20,249 bases of DNA from a virus: IMG/VR virus record IMGVR_UViG_3300020152_000062, positions 1 to 20,249 of that record; one strand, given 5' to 3'. The notes beneath the pieces were generated by a model. It did not search any database, was not told where the DNA came from, and saw nothing but the letters and a program-made list of their open reading frames with translations. Both the position numbers and the translations under genes were made by a program. Position 1 is the stretch's first letter; each line of letters begins with the position of its first letter. Shown here in pieces: positions 1 to 8,081 of this stretch.

Positions 1-38
1 TTCGCACCCCCTAGGATGCCACTGAGCAAGCTCGCCAT
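1..38 (-). CDS. Start of an unidentified gene, truncated by the window edge
   Basis: An ATG at 38-36 follows a textbook Shine-Dalgarno with a 7-nt spacer (AGGAGTGAATCAATG) and lies 4 nt after the stop of the upstream gene. Only twelve codons are visible, reading MASLLSGILGGA, a hydrophobic glycine-rich start. The spacing and direction match the rest of the operon, so I take it as a real gene whose body lies to the left of the window. Such a beginning could fit a small membrane or virion protein, but twelve residues do not allow a function call. Confidence 0.6.
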   Translation of the reverse strand, partial: MASLLSGILGGA

Positions 39-42
39 TGAT

Positions 43-351
43 TCACTCCTGTTCTTCCGGTTCAGCCCAGGTCAACTTGTCCGAAGGCGCCACTGTGATC
101 GATTCGATCTTCGTCGTAAGAATCGCAACTGTGTCAGTCGCCTCACGAATCGGAGCATCTGTGAAATTGCAACCGATAACACCGGCCGCATTTTCAATCC
201 CAACCCACCACCAGAACGGTGAACCAGCCGGCACTGCCGCTTTCACGACAAGTGCTTGATTCGAAGGAGCAGTCGTCAGTACAATGAGACGCTGTTCTCC
301 GAACACATCCTTCTCAAAAACAAGTTTGGCCACGTTGTTCTCCTCAGCCAT
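43..351 (-). CDS. Small hypothetical protein downstream of the tail-fibre genes
   Basis: This 102-residue protein has no similarity I recognise. It starts MAEENNVAKLVFE, has a central hydrophobic and aromatic stretch (FWWWVGIENAAG, about residues 46-57) and an acidic C-terminus. No signal peptide or clear membrane helix is evident; the tryptophan run looks more like a beta-rich structural protein. The ATG is preceded by GAGGATGTGATTCA, a moderate ribosome site, and the gene begins 4 nt after the stop of the previous one. Its place at the end of the fibre block suggests a virion accessory or fibre-associated protein; this is inferred from context only. Confidence 0.75.
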   Translation of the reverse strand: MAEENNVAKLVFEKDVFGEQRLIVLTTAPSNQALVVKAAVPAGSPFWWWVGIENAAGVIGCNFTDAPIREATDTVAILTTKIESITVAPSDKLTWAEPEEQE

Positions 352-355
352 TGAA

Positions 356-826
356 TCACATCCTCATCACAAAAATGGTCATGCATGCCGGGAGCGCAGC
401 ATTCCCCTGCAGGTCCTGGCTATTCACAATGAATCCATATTGGTCTTTTTCTTCTGGATTCACATAGCAATGAGAACCTCCGCAATCGAAGAAAATCGAA
501 TACGGCTCTGTGATTTCCATTGCGAAAATCACATAAATCTGGTTCTCACTGATTGGGAAAGCCCCGGCGAATCCGCCGGAACCGTGAATTGTCGTAACCT
601 CTCCGTTCTCGATTTTCAGAGTCGTGAGAGTATAAGCAGAAGGAGCAGCTATTGCTGGCAGAAGATCCTCTTCTTCGTAAGGAGGAATCACATTGCCTGC
701 AGCTTCCCACTCAGCAATCAACTGTCGATCTCGATTCGAGAGATCATCAGGAACAATGCTTTCGATATCACTTCCATCAAAAATGATTCGAATAGCCCCA
801 TTCTTGTTATACCCAATGATGTTCAT
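356..826 (-). CDS. Hypothetical protein, possibly fibre-associated
   Basis: The protein has 156 residues. I chose the ATG at 826, giving MNIIGYNKNGAIRIIFDG, because GGAG stands 7 nt upstream and because it begins just after the stop of the long fibre gene (TGACATG), whereas the longer reading frame would overlap that gene. The N-terminal half contains a charged helical segment (NRDRQLIAEWEAAGN, about residues 31-45) followed by a proline and acidic turn, a layout I associate with small proteins encoded beside tail fibres. The C-terminal half looks beta-rich. It may be a fibre chaperone or a small receptor-contact protein, but I do not recognise a family. Confidence 0.75.
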   Translation of the reverse strand: MNIIGYNKNGAIRIIFDGSDIESIVPDDLSNRDRQLIAEWEAAGNVIPPYEEEDLLPAIAAPSAYTLTTLKIENGEVTTIHGSGGFAGAFPISENQIYVIFAMEITEPYSIFFDCGGSHCYVNPEEKDQYGFIVNSQDLQGNAALPACMTIFVMRM

Positions 827-827
827 G

Positions 828-2489
828 TCAAAGCTCCGAATCCGCAGTAGCGCCAGGTACAATTGCGGTAGCTGGATCAGTTGGACTAAGTGCAAATCGC
901 ACACCGTCTAGCTCAGCAGCTGACTCGTTTAGACTACCACCTGTTGCTGATGCTGTGATAGTTGGAATCGAACGTTTTCGTGTCTTGAAAAACCACATGG
1001 CAACTGCCGTAGTCTGCCAACCAGTTGGTGCTGCTCGTGGTGACGTGATGATGGAGATAGTTTTCATTTTTTCAAAAAACCGAAAACACAGTGATTCCTC
1101 TTGATCCGTCGACCTCATTCCAAATGGATCATCCTCTTTGCTGGCATCGCCTATGACAAGACTGACTCTGGTCATATCAAAGGTACCAGATTGCTGGCCA
1201 AGATTCAATGTATCAGCATTGAGATTTGAGCCAGCATCAAACCAAAAAGTCAAACCCAAATAGTGATCATTATTAGTTCCAAGCGTCTTGTCTGCGATTC
1301 CAGGAACATCGATAACCGCTGTGAATTTCTGCCATTCCGTCGAAAGCGTGAATCTCTGCGCACCAATAAGAGTCACAGCAGCGGATGGAGAACCTCCAGT
1401 TCCAAAACTCTGTGCCAGATTCATGGCAATATCTTTTACTGAGTCAGCTTTCGCATAAAAAGTCACTGTAACCTTTTTACCCGCAAGTATTCGAACATCT
1501 TCGATTCGTTGCTGGCGATAAACAGTATTCGCTGCACCAGCTACACTAACAACAACTGTTCTTGAATAGAAAGGTGTATTCTTCAGTGCAGCTAAATCAT
1601 TCAGAGGAGTGGCAATGATTGAATGAGTCTTCGTTGAGCCGAAATGAGCGTTGCGCCAACGATCGTCACTTCCGTAACCACTGGTTGTTTGTGAATCTGC
1701 ACGTTGCCGCACTCTGGAATCACCATTGATAATATAATTCCATCGACCTAGGGAGGCTCCATTCAAATCAAATGCGTCTGTAATCGAATTCCCATCCATG
1801 TCAACATCGCCAGTGATAGTTCCACCAGCTTTATCGAATTTCTGATTCAAGTCGGCCGTTGTGACACCTGTGGAAAGAATCCAATCTTCCCACACAGTGT
1901 CCACTTTAGCTCTGGTATAAATCTTTCCAGAACCGTCTCGGTCGTAGAGCACTTGAATCAAGTTATCAATGCTTTGTGCATTGACGATGATCGACACATT
2001 ACGATTCGTACCAGTGTCAATATCGGCTGGCAGATTCCCAGCTGTGGACGGGTCAGCCGTATAGAACCCATTGTAGATGGCATCATTCAAATCATTCACA
2101 TTCAAAGCTGCAGCCTTGAGTCGATCCTGATGTGCGCCATCTTTGAGTCGCCATGTGCCAGCAACAGTCGTGTCCGCTAACTTCTGAAAGATAGCAAGCA
2201 GCACGGATGCTTTCCAGACAGCGACCTGCTCATCACCCTCGAGTCCATCATCGCCGATTTCAACCATGGTCTTCGTGCCTTGCAGCAAGATATTTGAATC
2301 CTGAAGCAAGTCATGCAAATGCCCAACCATGACCACCTTGTGACCACCGGCTGTCGTGCCATCCATGATATGAATCGACCAATCGGTCGTATTGATGATT
2401 AACTGGCGTGCCGCACCAATGGTAACAGCGATAACCCCTTCAGTCCCACCGGCCTGCTGCGCGACTTTATAATTGCTCGGAAACGTCAT
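828..2489 (-). CDS. Putative tail fibre / receptor-binding protein with carbohydrate-binding-like C-terminal half
   Basis: This protein of 553 residues is preceded by AGGAGAATCAGATG. The first 90 or so residues look like a virion-attachment region. The middle carries two segments typical of phage fibres: a stretch with SIIVNAQSIDNLIQVLYDRDGSGKIYTR (about 166-193), of the kind repeated in fibre shafts, and KFDKAGGTITGDVDMDGNSI (about 215-234), the fibre motif of G-T-x-T-G-D-x-x-M. Residues of about 245-440 begin RWNYIINGDSRVRQR and have the layout of a jelly-roll carbohydrate-binding domain (VYRQQRIEDVRILAGKKVTVTFYAKAD). The last about 100 residues resemble a receptor-binding tip. It probably sets host range. 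The function comes from motif recognition and position, not from a search. Confidence 0.85.
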   Translation of the reverse strand: MTFPSNYKVAQQAGGTEGVIAVTIGAARQLIINTTDWSIHIMDGTTAGGHKVVMVGHLHDLLQDSNILLQGTKTMVEIGDDGLEGDEQVAVWKASVLLAIFQKLADTTVAGTWRLKDGAHQDRLKAAALNVNDLNDAIYNGFYTADPSTAGNLPADIDTGTNRNVSIIVNAQSIDNLIQVLYDRDGSGKIYTRAKVDTVWEDWILSTGVTTADLNQKFDKAGGTITGDVDMDGNSITDAFDLNGASLGRWNYIINGDSRVRQRADSQTTSGYGSDDRWRNAHFGSTKTHSIIATPLNDLAALKNTPFYSRTVVVSVAGAANTVYRQQRIEDVRILAGKKVTVTFYAKADSVKDIAMNLAQSFGTGGSPSAAVTLIGAQRFTLSTEWQKFTAVIDVPGIADKTLGTNNDHYLGLTFWFDAGSNLNADTLNLGQQSGTFDMTRVSLVIGDASKEDDPFGMRSTDQEESLCFRFFEKMKTISIITSPRAAPTGWQTTAVAMWFFKTRKRSIPTITASATGGSLNESAAELDGVRFALSPTDPATAIVPGATADSEL

Positions 2490-2501
2490 CTGATTCTCCT
2501 A

Positions 2502-3110
2502 TCAGGCCCAAGAACCCCACACGCCAGCCGCTTTCCGCCTCGTGTAGACAGTATTAGTTGAAGTTGTCAGCGAAATAACTCGCTGAATCACGAACTCTTC
2601 ATCGCTAGTATTCTTACCAGCAATGACCCAAAGTGCCCCGTCAGCAACTCCAGCTAGAGCAGCAGGCATTGCATTCGCATTGCGGTCAGTCGCATACTGA
2701 CCCGACTCCGTAGCTGCATCAAGATCATCAATGAACGTCAGTGTCCCTGACAATCGAGCAGCCGTTCGAATCGTAATATCACCCGCTTGTCCGTTCGGAT
2801 TATCGATGATGATTCCATCACCGGGAATCAATTTGCGAAGTCGAAATGTCTTGTCAGCGACTCGCACCATGATTCCCAGTAAATCCGAAGCAAACTTGAT
2901 TTGCCCCAGTTCTGAATCAGCTCGAACAAACAATTGCTTAAGCTGATCCAGATTCGGAATACGGAATCCACCTCGCTTCTTGCCATTATGCAAGCGAAGT
3001 TCACTACGCTGTGAATCAACAGTCACCTGCCCCGGCGGCCCAACGTAATCATCGTTGACAGCCGTTGTGTTGCGCGGAAACTGGACTCGCTTGTTCGATG
3101 CATCAACCAT
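2502..3110 (-). CDS. Putative tail-fibre or tail-hub protein with Mtd-like N-terminus
   Basis: The protein has 202 residues. The N-terminus (NKRVQFPRNTTAVNDDYVG, then GQVTVDSQRSELRLHNG) follows the pattern of the short attachment domain at the start of many fibre proteins, including the major tropism determinant: a residue that replaces a time/parameter block, then a line describing a parameter set. Residues 90-200 repeat the shaft type seen in the next gene, for example TLTFIDDLDAATESGQYATDR and VYTRRKAAGVWGSWA, so the two genes share a domain and may form one fibre together. It stops 12 nt before the long fibre gene. The ribosome site (AAGGGCAG) is weaker than its neighbours'. Confidence 0.8.
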   Translation of the reverse strand: MVDASNKRVQFPRNTTAVNDDYVGPPGQVTVDSQRSELRLHNGKKRGGFRIPNLDQLKQLFVRADSELGQIKFASDLLGIMVRVADKTFRLRKLIPGDGIIIDNPNGQAGDITIRTAARLSGTLTFIDDLDAATESGQYATDRNANAMPAALAGVADGALWVIAGKNTSDEEFVIQRVISLTTSTNTVYTRRKAAGVWGSWA

Positions 3111-3122
3111 TGGTATCTGCCC

Positions 3123-4955
3123 TTAACCCTGTTGTCCTGCATAATGTAACGTAATTTCCAACGACCTCATGTGATATTTTTCACCTGATTGAGTCGCAGA
3201 GAAAGTGAGTCGGTGATTGTGCCCGTGCGTGAAACAAGTCCACATGTCCATGTCGATGCGTCGAGTAGCTAGGACCGGCGTCACTTCGAGTTCTGATTCA
3301 TAACCATCGAGGTTACTCGTGAGTCGCAAGCCATATTCATAGGCATTCAAGAACGACTGTTCCTTGTACCAGTCCTCATCGCCATTCAGTTTCAGATTCC
3401 AATCTTCGAGAGGAATCACATCATAGCTGCCTTCTGGCGTGTCATTGTAATCCTCAGCCGGACCCCAATCATTGAAATCAATCGAAACCGGCCCGATGAC
3501 GTCCATATTCATGTCGACTGAATCACTGAACAACATCAAGTTGTAATCCTCGACGCCTTCCATGAAATTGTAATCGTCCTTGTAGTCATTCAAACCGTAT
3601 GCATTGTAATCGTCATTGACATTGACGAATCCAGTATTCCAGTTAATGAATGACTCATCTCCATTCCAATCTTCTTCAATGACAGCTGTGTCCGTCAATC
3701 TCGGTCCATTGGACGTGAGGACTTCCTGAATCTCAAAATTGCCATCAGCAGTCTGAACTTGGCTGGGACGAATGTAACCCAGGATGATTTCCGAGTCGAG
3801 TCCTGCTTGCTGACCATCCACTGATTCCACAACACCAGAAGCGTCAAATAGATGAGGAAAGCCCTCCAAATCAATCCAACCATAATCGTCGATTTCATTA
3901 CTGAACCTTACGATTCCATGATGATCAGTTGAAAAGATTCCCCATTTGTCCAACTTGACACTGAGGACGTATGTGTGATTGAAGTGATTCGTTCCGTCCA
4001 TGATCTGCACATAGAGATGATCCATCTCCTGAATGTACGAGAGGCGGAACACAATATCCTCTGATTCACGAATGAATTCTCTCAGATACTCATTGAATAT
4101 CGGAGTCAACTCTTGGAATCCAGCTTGTGCCGTAGACCTCATGAGTCCTTGTTTAGTCATGATGACGATCGAACCATCTTGCATGTTCGACCAGGCTGCT
4201 CCGCCAATGAGCAGCTGATCGGTGTTGACTCGATCGAAACGAAATACTGATTCACCACCCACATATTCGCCGATGAGTACTCCCCCATCAGTCCACAACA
4301 AGAATCCACCCTCAAACGTCGTGAGCGTGATCGGATTCCCAGGCACCAATTCTGCCGTGACTTGGAAACCGGCGCCACCGAGAGTTGGAGTGAAGTCATC
4401 ACCATCAAACGGAGCCGAATAGGCCAGAGTGAAGCGAGTCAACACTACCAGTCGGCCATTCGTCTCCACAATGGCGATCGGATCTTCAGGGATTCCAGGA
4501 CCTGTATGCGGCTCTAATGAATCACTAAGCACTTTAAAAGTGCCCCTCTGCGGATGACAAACATAGTACGCATACCCAACATATGCGCTCGTCCATTTCT
4601 GATTCTTCACATCTCTGGCATACAGTGATTCAAACTCAGCCACCGTATTCCAATACTCATATGCTTCGCCCTCGAGAGTGACTGGTTCTAGTCCTGTCCA
4701 CCTACGATCGAGTGCCTTTGTTTCTGTGAAGAGAATCGTGCGGTCTGCAAAGCTAATTGATTCAGTAACAAAACCACCTGCGCTGATAGCCCCACCGGGC
4801 AACACGCTGCTTCCGAATCCAGACTTCGGTCCTTTGGAATCAAAATAGTAATTCCGACCGTTTAATACAAAAAGACTCCCGTTCTCGACAGCTTTCGCCT
4901 CGACAGCGGGAGTCCAAGACTGAACCTCAGGAAATGCAACTCTAGTCGAGGGCAT
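3123..4955 (-). CDS. Putative tail nozzle / tail tubular protein B-like structural protein
   Basis: This 610-residue protein lies where podoviruses carry the nozzle (T7 gp12, P22 gp10, SU10 nozzle). It is beta-rich with repeated WTDGGVLIGEY-type and FDASGVVESV-type blades, as expected of a beta-propeller platform. I assign it by size, composition and place beside the fibres. An odd region at about residues 427-530 is packed with short acidic-aromatic words of the form D-Y-N or D-W-N (about nine copies), which may bind metal ions or form a surface insertion. The ATG is preceded by GGAGGTTAGTATG; the Shine-Dalgarno lies inside the last codons of the 49-codon gene, so the two are probably translationally coupled. 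Confidence 0.75.
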   Translation of the reverse strand: MPSTRVAFPEVQSWTPAVEAKAVENGSLFVLNGRNYYFDSKGPKSGFGSSVLPGGAISAGGFVTESISFADRTILFTETKALDRRWTGLEPVTLEGEAYEYWNTVAEFESLYARDVKNQKWTSAYVGYAYYVCHPQRGTFKVLSDSLEPHTGPGIPEDPIAIVETNGRLVVLTRFTLAYSAPFDGDDFTPTLGGAGFQVTAELVPGNPITLTTFEGGFLLWTDGGVLIGEYVGGESVFRFDRVNTDQLLIGGAAWSNMQDGSIVIMTKQGLMRSTAQAGFQELTPIFNEYLREFIRESEDIVFRLSYIQEMDHLYVQIMDGTNHFNHTYVLSVKLDKWGIFSTDHHGIVRFSNEIDDYGWIDLEGFPHLFDASGVVESVDGQQAGLDSEIILGYIRPSQVQTADGNFEIQEVLTSNGPRLTDTAVIEEDWNGDESFINWNTGFVNVNDDYNAYGLNDYKDDYNFMEGVEDYNLMLFSDSVDMNMDVIGPVSIDFNDWGPAEDYNDTPEGSYDVIPLEDWNLKLNGDEDWYKEQSFLNAYEYGLRLTSNLDGYESELEVTPVLATRRIDMDMWTCFTHGHNHRLTFSATQSGEKYHMRSLEITLHYAGQQG

Positions 4956-4956
4956 A

Positions 4957-5106
4957 CTAACCTCCGTTTTCCAATTGCTTGACTCTCTCCTTGAGAGTCT
5001 CTATTTCTTTTCGCAACTCGGATTCCAGGTCACGACAATCCTTAATGAGCTTTTCTATGCTCAATGTGTCTTTGCCATAACGCTGGAATCGAGTGCTTTG
5101 ACTCAT
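4957..5106 (-). CDS. 49-residue coiled-coil protein between virion lysozyme and nozzle genes
   Basis: This gene encodes 49 residues, starting MSQSTRFQRYGKDTLSIEKL and ending LKERVKQLENGG. It begins in an ATGA overlap with the stop of the virion lysozyme gene and ends one base before the ATG of the nozzle-like gene, so it fits exactly between its neighbours. GGAG stands about 10 nt before the ATG. Residues 16-46 form a continuous charged helix with leucines and isoleucines at roughly heptad spacing, predicting a coiled coil. It could be a small virion or assembly factor; there is no family I recognise. Its reality rests on the perfect packing, ribosome site and non-random composition. Confidence 0.75.
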   Translation of the reverse strand: MSQSTRFQRYGKDTLSIEKLIKDCRDLESELRKEIETLKERVKQLENGG

Positions 5107-6890
5107 GATATCGTACTCCACTGATAAGGCTTACGAGTCGTTTTCGGCAACGAAATGTCAATTGCCAATGGTTGAATCATCTCCAGATTCGGCAACGTGA
5201 ATTGTGGAATTTTGATCCCGAAATCATCCGAGCCTGCGCTTCCACTATCATCACTTGATGCCATCTCTTTTGACTCACCCTTCCCACTCTTATTGTCACC
5301 GCGCTGATACGCGAATCCACCGAGTCCAGTTTTATCCGTCGTATCTGCGCTGCCATCGAATAGATTCCCAAGGAATCCAGCCAGCCCTTTCGGCGCATCC
5401 GGATCAGGTTCACCTTCAGGCCCTGGATTATTCATCCGAGGACTGTTTGTGATTGAATCAACGATGGTATCGAGTACGAATCCAACTGGATCTCGAATTA
5501 CTCTCGTCGCCTCAATAGCCGCCTTAACCGGCTTCTGGTCATCGAGCAACTGGCTGACTCTAGCTGCTCCCTGCCTCTTCGTATCCGCAATTTGCGGAAC
5601 TCCTGGCTCTGGCTCACCACGAGCAATTCGACCAGCTGGAGTCGATATCCTGTCAACATAGGCACCAGCGACAGTTTGCCCAACTTGAGACTTCTCTGCC
5701 TCGTCACCGGCAAAGAATCCGCCTGCCATTTGAGCGAGTCCGCCCAATCCCAACTCACTGCCAATCGTGTCGGCCAAGTCTCTGGCAAATGAGCCAAGTG
5801 GATTCGATGCTGTTTGAGTCGCGGTCGAAGACTTACCAGCCGGCGTCTGTACACCAGAGGTCACTTCCGAAATGGCAGCCTGAGCAGGACTCTGGTCAGC
5901 TGAAGCAGTCTGACTCCCAGACATTGCCGACATAAGACCGCGAGCATTATCCACCGTATTGGTGAAGCCATGTCCAGCTGTTGGATTCGAGGCTGTATAA
6001 CCCTGTGGCCGCTCATAATGCATCATGCCAATAGCGGCTTCTTCTTCCGTCTTAGCATTAGTCAGTGCTTGTAATGCCCTAGCCTCATCCGGGTTATTCC
6101 TGATCTCATGATCGAAGAATCGAGCTTGTGCCTCAACATCATTCCAGTCCATGCCAATGCTCTCAGCATATGCCCTGCCTGCTTCAAGCCTCTCACGATT
6201 CCATTGACCAATACCAACAGAATGAAGACCTGGACCTGCATCATTCAATCGAGTGGCATTCGGGTCAAGGTGGTCATATGACTCTTGCTGAAAACGACCA
6301 ACGATTCCAGCAATATGATGAGGCTGCCAGCCTAATTCAGCTAGCGTGTTCGCAACGATTCCAACATTGCCAGTCAAGCCAGCAAAAGCTGTCGTCGGTG
6401 TAACTGGAGTCCCAGCAATAGTCGAAGCAAGCGCATTCAGCGCAGAACCAACAGTACTGCTGGTTCTCGTTTCCATGCGATCAAAGAATCCACTAATAGC
6501 ACTACCAATGGAATTCAAAGCATCGCGAGTCGAATTCATCGCATCTTGCGTAGCACGACTTCCGCTTTGCGTACCACTGGGATTCGATCCACCATTACTA
6601 CCAGAGAATCCACTAGATGAACGTCCACTGTTACTACCACGACTGCTACCACCATTGCTGCCACTGAATCCACCACTGGAACTACCATTACGGCCACCGC
6701 CGCCATAGCTAACACCACTAGTGGAAGTCTGATTCCCAGAACGGCTCTGAGAACCAGACTCCTGTCGTCCAGAAGACGGACCGGTTGAGCGACCGCTAGT
6801 TGTATTACCAGTGGACCCACGTCCGCCAGGAGATGCAGAGTTAGGACTGCTAGCGCCACGGCTTGCATTTTCGTCGCTAGTCATACCCAT
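5103..6890 (-). CDS. Virion-associated lysozyme (phage tail lysozyme-like domain) with long Ser/Gly-rich N-terminus
   Basis: This protein has 595 residues. Residues 1 to about 112 are low-complexity Ser/Gly/Asn/Arg with a duplicated block (GFSGSNGGS at about 74-82 and 94-102). Residues about 173-322 match the phage tail lysozyme pattern: helix GIVANTLAELGW, then HHIAGIVGRFQQESYDHLDPN with a likely catalytic glutamate near 203, then HSVGIGQWNRERL and a late HYERPQGYTA segment. The remainder is Asp/Gly/Pro-rich and uncharacterised. The enzyme probably cuts peptidoglycan during genome entry rather than lysis, since a separate endolysin exists. GGGAG stands 9 nt before the first ATG; a second ATG is two codons later. 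It overlaps the 49-codon gene by 4 nt. Confidence 0.8.
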   Translation of the reverse strand: MGMTSDENASRGASSPNSASPGGRGSTGNTTSGRSTGPSSGRQESGSQSRSGNQTSTSGVSYGGGGRNGSSSGGFSGSNGGSSRGSNSGRSSSGFSGSNGGSNPSGTQSGSRATQDAMNSTRDALNSIGSAISGFFDRMETRTSSTVGSALNALASTIAGTPVTPTTAFAGLTGNVGIVANTLAELGWQPHHIAGIVGRFQQESYDHLDPNATRLNDAGPGLHSVGIGQWNRERLEAGRAYAESIGMDWNDVEAQARFFDHEIRNNPDEARALQALTNAKTEEEAAIGMMHYERPQGYTASNPTAGHGFTNTVDNARGLMSAMSGSQTASADQSPAQAAISEVTSGVQTPAGKSSTATQTASNPLGSFARDLADTIGSELGLGGLAQMAGGFFAGDEAEKSQVGQTVAGAYVDRISTPAGRIARGEPEPGVPQIADTKRQGAARVSQLLDDQKPVKAAIEATRVIRDPVGFVLDTIVDSITNSPRMNNPGPEGEPDPDAPKGLAGFLGNLFDGSADTTDKTGLGGFAYQRGDNKSGKGESKEMASSDDSGSAGSDDFGIKIPQFTLPNLEMIQPLAIDISLPKTTRKPYQWSTIS

Positions 6891-6893
6891 GAG

Positions 6894-7232
6894 TCAGATC
6901 TCCCTGCTGTCCGCCAACTGCTGCATACACTTCACTAACTTGCGAAGCTCATCCGTAATGTCTTCCATCATCTCTTGAGTCCGACGTTCGCGTCGTATCG
7001 AATCATCATGCATATCACCCATGCGGTCAACTGCATGATCAATCGTCTCAATCAGGCTCTTGATGGCCCTATTATCCACGGCGCTGGCGATTACTTCAAC
7101 TTGATTCTCAGGTTGCACATTCGAACCTTTCGCCCAACCCATCTTAGTCGCCACCCCAACCACTACAGCTACTGCGAATCCAACTAACCATTGGGTCCAC
7201 TCACTAATAACCTGCGCGTGTTCTCCTGCCAT
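6894..7232 (-). CDS. Small membrane protein, N-terminal helix plus coiled coil (holin or spanin candidate)
   Basis: The protein has 112 residues with one hydrophobic helix at about residues 14-34 (WLVGFAVAVVVGVATKMGW) and then a long charged helical region (about 45-108) rich in Glu, Arg and Asp, suggesting a coiled coil. I chose the ATG at 7232 (MAGEHAQV), where GAGGG is 11 nt upstream; an ATG six codons earlier has no clear ribosome site. It overlaps the end of the multi-helix membrane protein by 29 nt and is the last gene of the lysis cluster. One membrane helix plus a coiled coil fits an i-spanin or a one-helix holin, or a virion protein; context favours a lysis role. Confidence 0.75.
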   Translation of the reverse strand: MAGEHAQVISEWTQWLVGFAVAVVVGVATKMGWAKGSNVQPENQVEVIASAVDNRAIKSLIETIDHAVDRMGDMHDDSIRRERRTQEMMEDITDELRKLVKCMQQLADSREI

Positions 7233-7707
7233 TACGATAGACCCTCGCATCTATGATTGCCGTATAGATCGCTGCGACCTCGAAGGATGCAGAAGGTAAA
7301 TACATCGCGATTCCAGTTGATGGAGGGTTCCCATAAACTAACCACGATATGAACATACTGGTTGCAATCATGCTGAAGGCAATACAGCCTAGCACAGCCC
7401 TCCCGACTCGTATCCAAGGAGTTACCGACTCCATAGAACCGTTAATCACGAGTCCAATGAGACCGGATGCTCCAATCATCATCAGAAACCAGCCCCAGGA
7501 CTCCTCCTGGCCCCATGTTGCCATAGCCAAAAAAGCCCCGGAGGTACTAAATGTTGGGGCGGAATCAAGGAGAATCCACCCTAACAGAAACATTTGAATC
7601 GAAGCAAGCCACTCAATGTTTCGCTGTCGAAACTTATGTTTGACTCGCAGCACCATTCGATGCTGGGACGCTTCCGTCAGGACTTCCTGTTTCTGTATTC
7701 TGTCCAT
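7204..7707 (-). CDS. Multi-pass membrane protein, holin candidate
   Basis: The 167-residue protein starts MDRIQKQEV at the ATG at 7707, which has GGGAGTCCAA immediately upstream; longer in-frame starts lack such a site and would overlap the o-spanin-like gene more. A charged N-terminus (about 1-30) is followed by about four hydrophobic segments: WLASIQMFLLGWILL (about 33-47), WGWFLMMIGASGLIGLVI (about 71-88), VLGCIAFSMIATSMFISWLV (about 104-124) and the weaker SASFEVAAIYTAII (about 140-153). It lies next to endolysin and spanin-like genes, so a holin or antiholin role is plausible, but the sequence matches no holin class I can name. Confidence 0.75.
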   Translation of the reverse strand: MDRIQKQEVLTEASQHRMVLRVKHKFRQRNIEWLASIQMFLLGWILLDSAPTFSTSGAFLAMATWGQEESWGWFLMMIGASGLIGLVINGSMESVTPWIRVGRAVLGCIAFSMIATSMFISWLVYGNPPSTGIAMYLPSASFEVAAIYTAIIDARVYRNGRRTRAGY

Positions 7708-7927
7708 TTGGACTCCCACACTTGTAGATGTTGAATCTGCCTCGGTGACGAGCAAGTCCTCGCGCAGCCGGTTTGTCGTTTTCGACCAGATACGCATTTG
7801 TTGCGCGACTCGTGGGGATATCGACGAGGACGTCACAGGGTTTGACTCCCGATGTGGTTTCACAGCCCTTAGCACCCGCCAAGAATACTGCACAGAGCGG
7901 AATCATCAGCATTACTGATTTTCTCAT
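7634..7927 (-). CDS. Small secreted lipoprotein-like protein, putative o-spanin
   Basis: The 97-residue protein begins MRKSVMLMIPLCAVFLAGAKGC, a typical signal with a positive start and hydrophobic core ending in Cys22. The residues before the cysteine (A-K-G) depart from a consensus lipobox, so lipidation is probable rather than certain. The mature part includes TNAYLVENDKPAARGLARHRG, a pattern I recall from small phage lipoproteins coded beside Rz-type genes. The gene overlaps the preceding i-spanin-like gene by 59 nt in another frame, the classical overlapping spanin arrangement, and its own tail overlaps the next membrane-protein gene by 74 nt. AAGGA lies upstream of the ATG at 7927. It would tie the outer membrane to the inner spanin. 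Confidence 0.7.
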   Translation of the reverse strand: MRKSVMLMIPLCAVFLAGAKGCETTSGVKPCDVLVDIPTSRATNAYLVENDKPAARGLARHRGRFNIYKCGSPNGQNTETGSPDGSVPASNGAASQT

Positions 7928-8081
7928 CGATCTTCTTTCCTTCTTCCAGAGTGATAACACGGTCTTTGAGGCCCTGAGTCAAGACTTCTTGTCGACCGAC
8001 GGACTTACCCTTGAGATACCCACCCCCGAAGCCGAGGGTGAGTCCCGCCAAGACGCCAATGACGACGTAGAAAATCTTCAA
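7869..8081 (-). CDS. Putative i-spanin, TTG start
   Basis: The 70-residue protein reads MKIFYVVIGVLAGLTLGFGG and continues with a charged helical part (LTQGLKDRVITLEEGKKIDEKI) that suggests a short coiled coil. Residues 3-20 form one N-terminal membrane anchor, as in inner-membrane spanins. I chose a TTG start at 8081 because GGGAGG stands 5 nt upstream and because it begins 1 nt after the endolysin stop; no ATG lies near. It is shorter than lambda Rz. It ends in CSILGGC with two cysteines. With the overlapping lipoprotein gene it would make a two-component spanin that disrupts the outer membrane after the endolysin has acted. Confidence 0.7.
   Translation of the reverse strand: MKIFYVVIGVLAGLTLGFGGGYLKGKSVGRQEVLTQGLKDRVITLEEGKKIDEKISNADDSALCSILGGC

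Noticed and set aside
2761-2780. GTTCGAATC, the T-loop core of tRNA genes
   Set aside because: No acceptor or anticodon stems can be formed around it; it lies in the fibre-related gene and is expected from the GANTC excess.
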